A stretch of DNA of 7,340 bases from an uncultured Megasphaera sp. (GTDB taxonomy: Bacteria > Bacillota > Negativicutes > Veillonellales > Megasphaeraceae), in contig USGG01000073.1 in the NCBI GenBank assembly GCA_900554215.1, positions 1 through 7,340 on the forward strand, read 5' to 3'. The position numbers and the translations under genes are program-made. This document shows, in pieces, positions 6,121 to 7,340 of the stretch (position 1 is its first letter; every line of letters starts with the position of its first letter). Below the pieces are notes generated by a model. It was not told the DNA's origin. It saw nothing but the letters and a program-made list of their open reading frames with translations, and made no database searches.

Positions 6121-7340
6121 TATAAAGTCGTAAATACGGTATACGTGCCGAATTTTCCCAGCTGGCGGGTCAGGGGGAAGAAGGGCGATGCGACGTAATC
6201 GTCGTACCGGCTTCGCGGCACGATGAGGGTCAGGGCTTCGCGTCGCTGCAGCTTATCCATGACGCTGCGTTCTTCTTCCGTCGGGAAGAGATGCTTTTTC
6301 GACCAGACGGCGTCTCGTTTCAGGCGGGCGTTTTCATCGAAGCTGGCCGGCGCGGTCCAGACGGCGCCCTTGTCCGTGTAATAGACGAAGGACGTGCGAT
6401 ATTCCTCGAAGAAATATATCTGGCCGGGGAACTTCGACGAGGCTTCGATGAGAGCCGACGACGAACGGTATTCATAAAAGGGCGTCAATGCCTGGAAGGT
6501 CAGAAGTCCGTATATGACCATAGTGCCGGCTGTGATGACGATGGGGATCGCCGGCAGGGCCTTCTGCCATTGGGAGAAGACGAGGATTGCCGTGGCCAAG
6601 GGAATGAAGACGATAAGCCAGAACAGGTCTCCCAGGACGACGGCGCCGGGCTTGGCGAACAGGGCCGCTCCCAAAAACAGGAGCCAGAAGAAGAGTGCCG
6701 GGCCGGTGACGACCGTCCAGATTTTGCGCGAGCTCTTTTCATGGAGATCCATGACGGCCAGGGCGCCGATGTACAGGAGAGGCATGTTGGCGATGTAGGC
6801 GTAGGTCGGGTATTTCGTCGCCATGGCCGTGTAGAAGAGGATGGTTCCGACGGCCCAGACGGTCATGAAGACGTATTCGTCAGTCCAGCCGCGCCGCTTC
6901 CACAGGCCGTACAGGCAGGGACCGGTCCAGGGCAGCAGGCTGACGGGAACGAGGACGACGTAGTAATACCAGACGTTCATTTCCGGGTGCTCCGATACGG
7001 TAGCCCGCACGACGTTGTTAAATCCCAGGAAGCCGTCGATAAAGGCCGCACCGTGGCGGGCGTACATCGTGCCGTACCAGGACAGGACGACGAGGAGAAA
7101 CAGGACGATGCCGACAGGCGGAAAGAGGCGCTTGATATACTGCGTATTGCGGCGCAGGGCGATGAAGACGAGGAGGAACGTTCCCGGCAGGACGATGCCG
7201 ACGGGGCCCTTGGTCAGCACGGCGAAGCCGGCCATGACGTAGGCGGCGACGACGTACCATTTTTTTCCTTCCGTCAGGCCGATATAGGCGAAGAACATGG
7301 CGGCCGACGTGAAGAAAAAGAGCATCTGGTCGGTAATGAT
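6120..7340 (-). CDS. ArnT/PMT-like membrane glycosyltransferase, C-terminal 406 residues
   Basis: This is the C-terminal part of a polytopic glycosyltransferase of the ArnT/dolichyl-phosphate-mannose mannosyltransferase type (GT-C fold). Such enzymes take sugars from polyprenyl-phosphate donors outside the inner membrane and attach them to lipid A, other envelope glycolipids or proteins. The frame is open to the window's right edge, so the roughly 150 N-terminal residues, including the first periplasmic loop with the acidic catalytic motif, are not visible. Counting from the edge, the segment has LTKGPVGIVLPG (42-53), typical of ArnT relatives, and WYYY followed by LLPW (124-138), matching the PWYYYxPxxxxxxLPW loop. 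There are about nine or ten hydrophobic segments up to residue 285. A hydrophilic domain of about 115 residues follows, as expected for the periplasmic C-terminal domain. Nothing here tells the sugar or acceptor, so arnT is not assigned. An internal ATG at 7325 is not the start. Confidence 0.88.
   Translation of the reverse strand: MITDQMLFFFTSAAMFFAYIGLTEGKKWYVVAAYVMAGFAVLTKGPVGIVLPGTFLLVFIALRRNTQYIKRLFPPVGIVLFLLVVLSWYGTMYARHGAAFIDGFLGFNNVVRATVSEHPEMNVWYYYVVLVPVSLLPWTGPCLYGLWKRRGWTDEYVFMTVWAVGTILFYTAMATKYPTYAYIANMPLLYIGALAVMDLHEKSSRKIWTVVTGPALFFWLLFLGAALFAKPGAVVLGDLFWLIVFIPLATAILVFSQWQKALPAIPIVITAGTMVIYGLLTFQALTPFYEYRSSSALIEASSKFPGQIYFFEEYRTSFVYYTDKGAVWTAPASFDENARLKRDAVWSKKHLFPTEEERSVMDKLQRREALTLIVPRSRYDDYVASPFFPLTRQLGKFGTYTVFTTL

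Overview
The window looks like chromosome from a diderm member of the Bacillota, most plausibly a Negativicutes species related to Megasphaera, Mitsuokella or Acidaminococcus. That placement is inference. It rests on moderately GC-rich genes with GC-rich third positions, AT-rich intergenic promoters, strong AGGAG-type ribosome binding sites, a fragment resembling a small Bacillota-associated family, and an ArnT/PMT-type membrane glycosyltransferase that would suit a cell with an outer membrane. All substantial genes lie on the minus strand, so the window is best read from right to left.

Right end (7340 to 5388): an operon tail. It holds the C-terminal 406 residues of an ArnT-like polytopic glycosyltransferase (6120-7340, 5' end outside the window). 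A uracil-DNA glycosylase superfamily gene (5406-6110) follows; its Shine-Dalgarno shares one base with the upstream stop codon. The operon ends in a hairpin terminator that contains the glycosylase stop codon in its loop.

Middle (5387 to 564): an AT-rich control region, then gltB, an intact 1518-residue glutamate synthase large (alpha) subunit (606-5162), then a strong intrinsic terminator at 564-588. The control region has a near-consensus sigma-A-type promoter lying inside an imperfect inverted repeat, a second inverted repeat upstream, and a terminator-like hairpin with eight U residues between promoter and ribosome binding site. That arrangement suggests transcriptional attenuation. GltB makes glutamate from glutamine and 2-oxoglutarate. 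It lacks the ferredoxin loop and so should need a GltD partner, yet no gltD lies beside it.

Left end (563 to 1): the 5' part of an aldo/keto reductase gene (88-411) with its own ribosome binding site. Its family similarity stops abruptly just after the catalytic His. At the same point, around base 87/88, a convergent plus-strand fragment resembling the C-terminal part of a DUF6514-type small protein also loses its expected ending. The simplest reading is a deletion or rearrangement that fused two convergent genes and cut off both 3' ends.

I found no RNA genes, CRISPR array, insertion sequence or phage gene. The most interesting points are the double-truncation junction and the gltB leader; nothing here is clearly an unknown multi-gene system.
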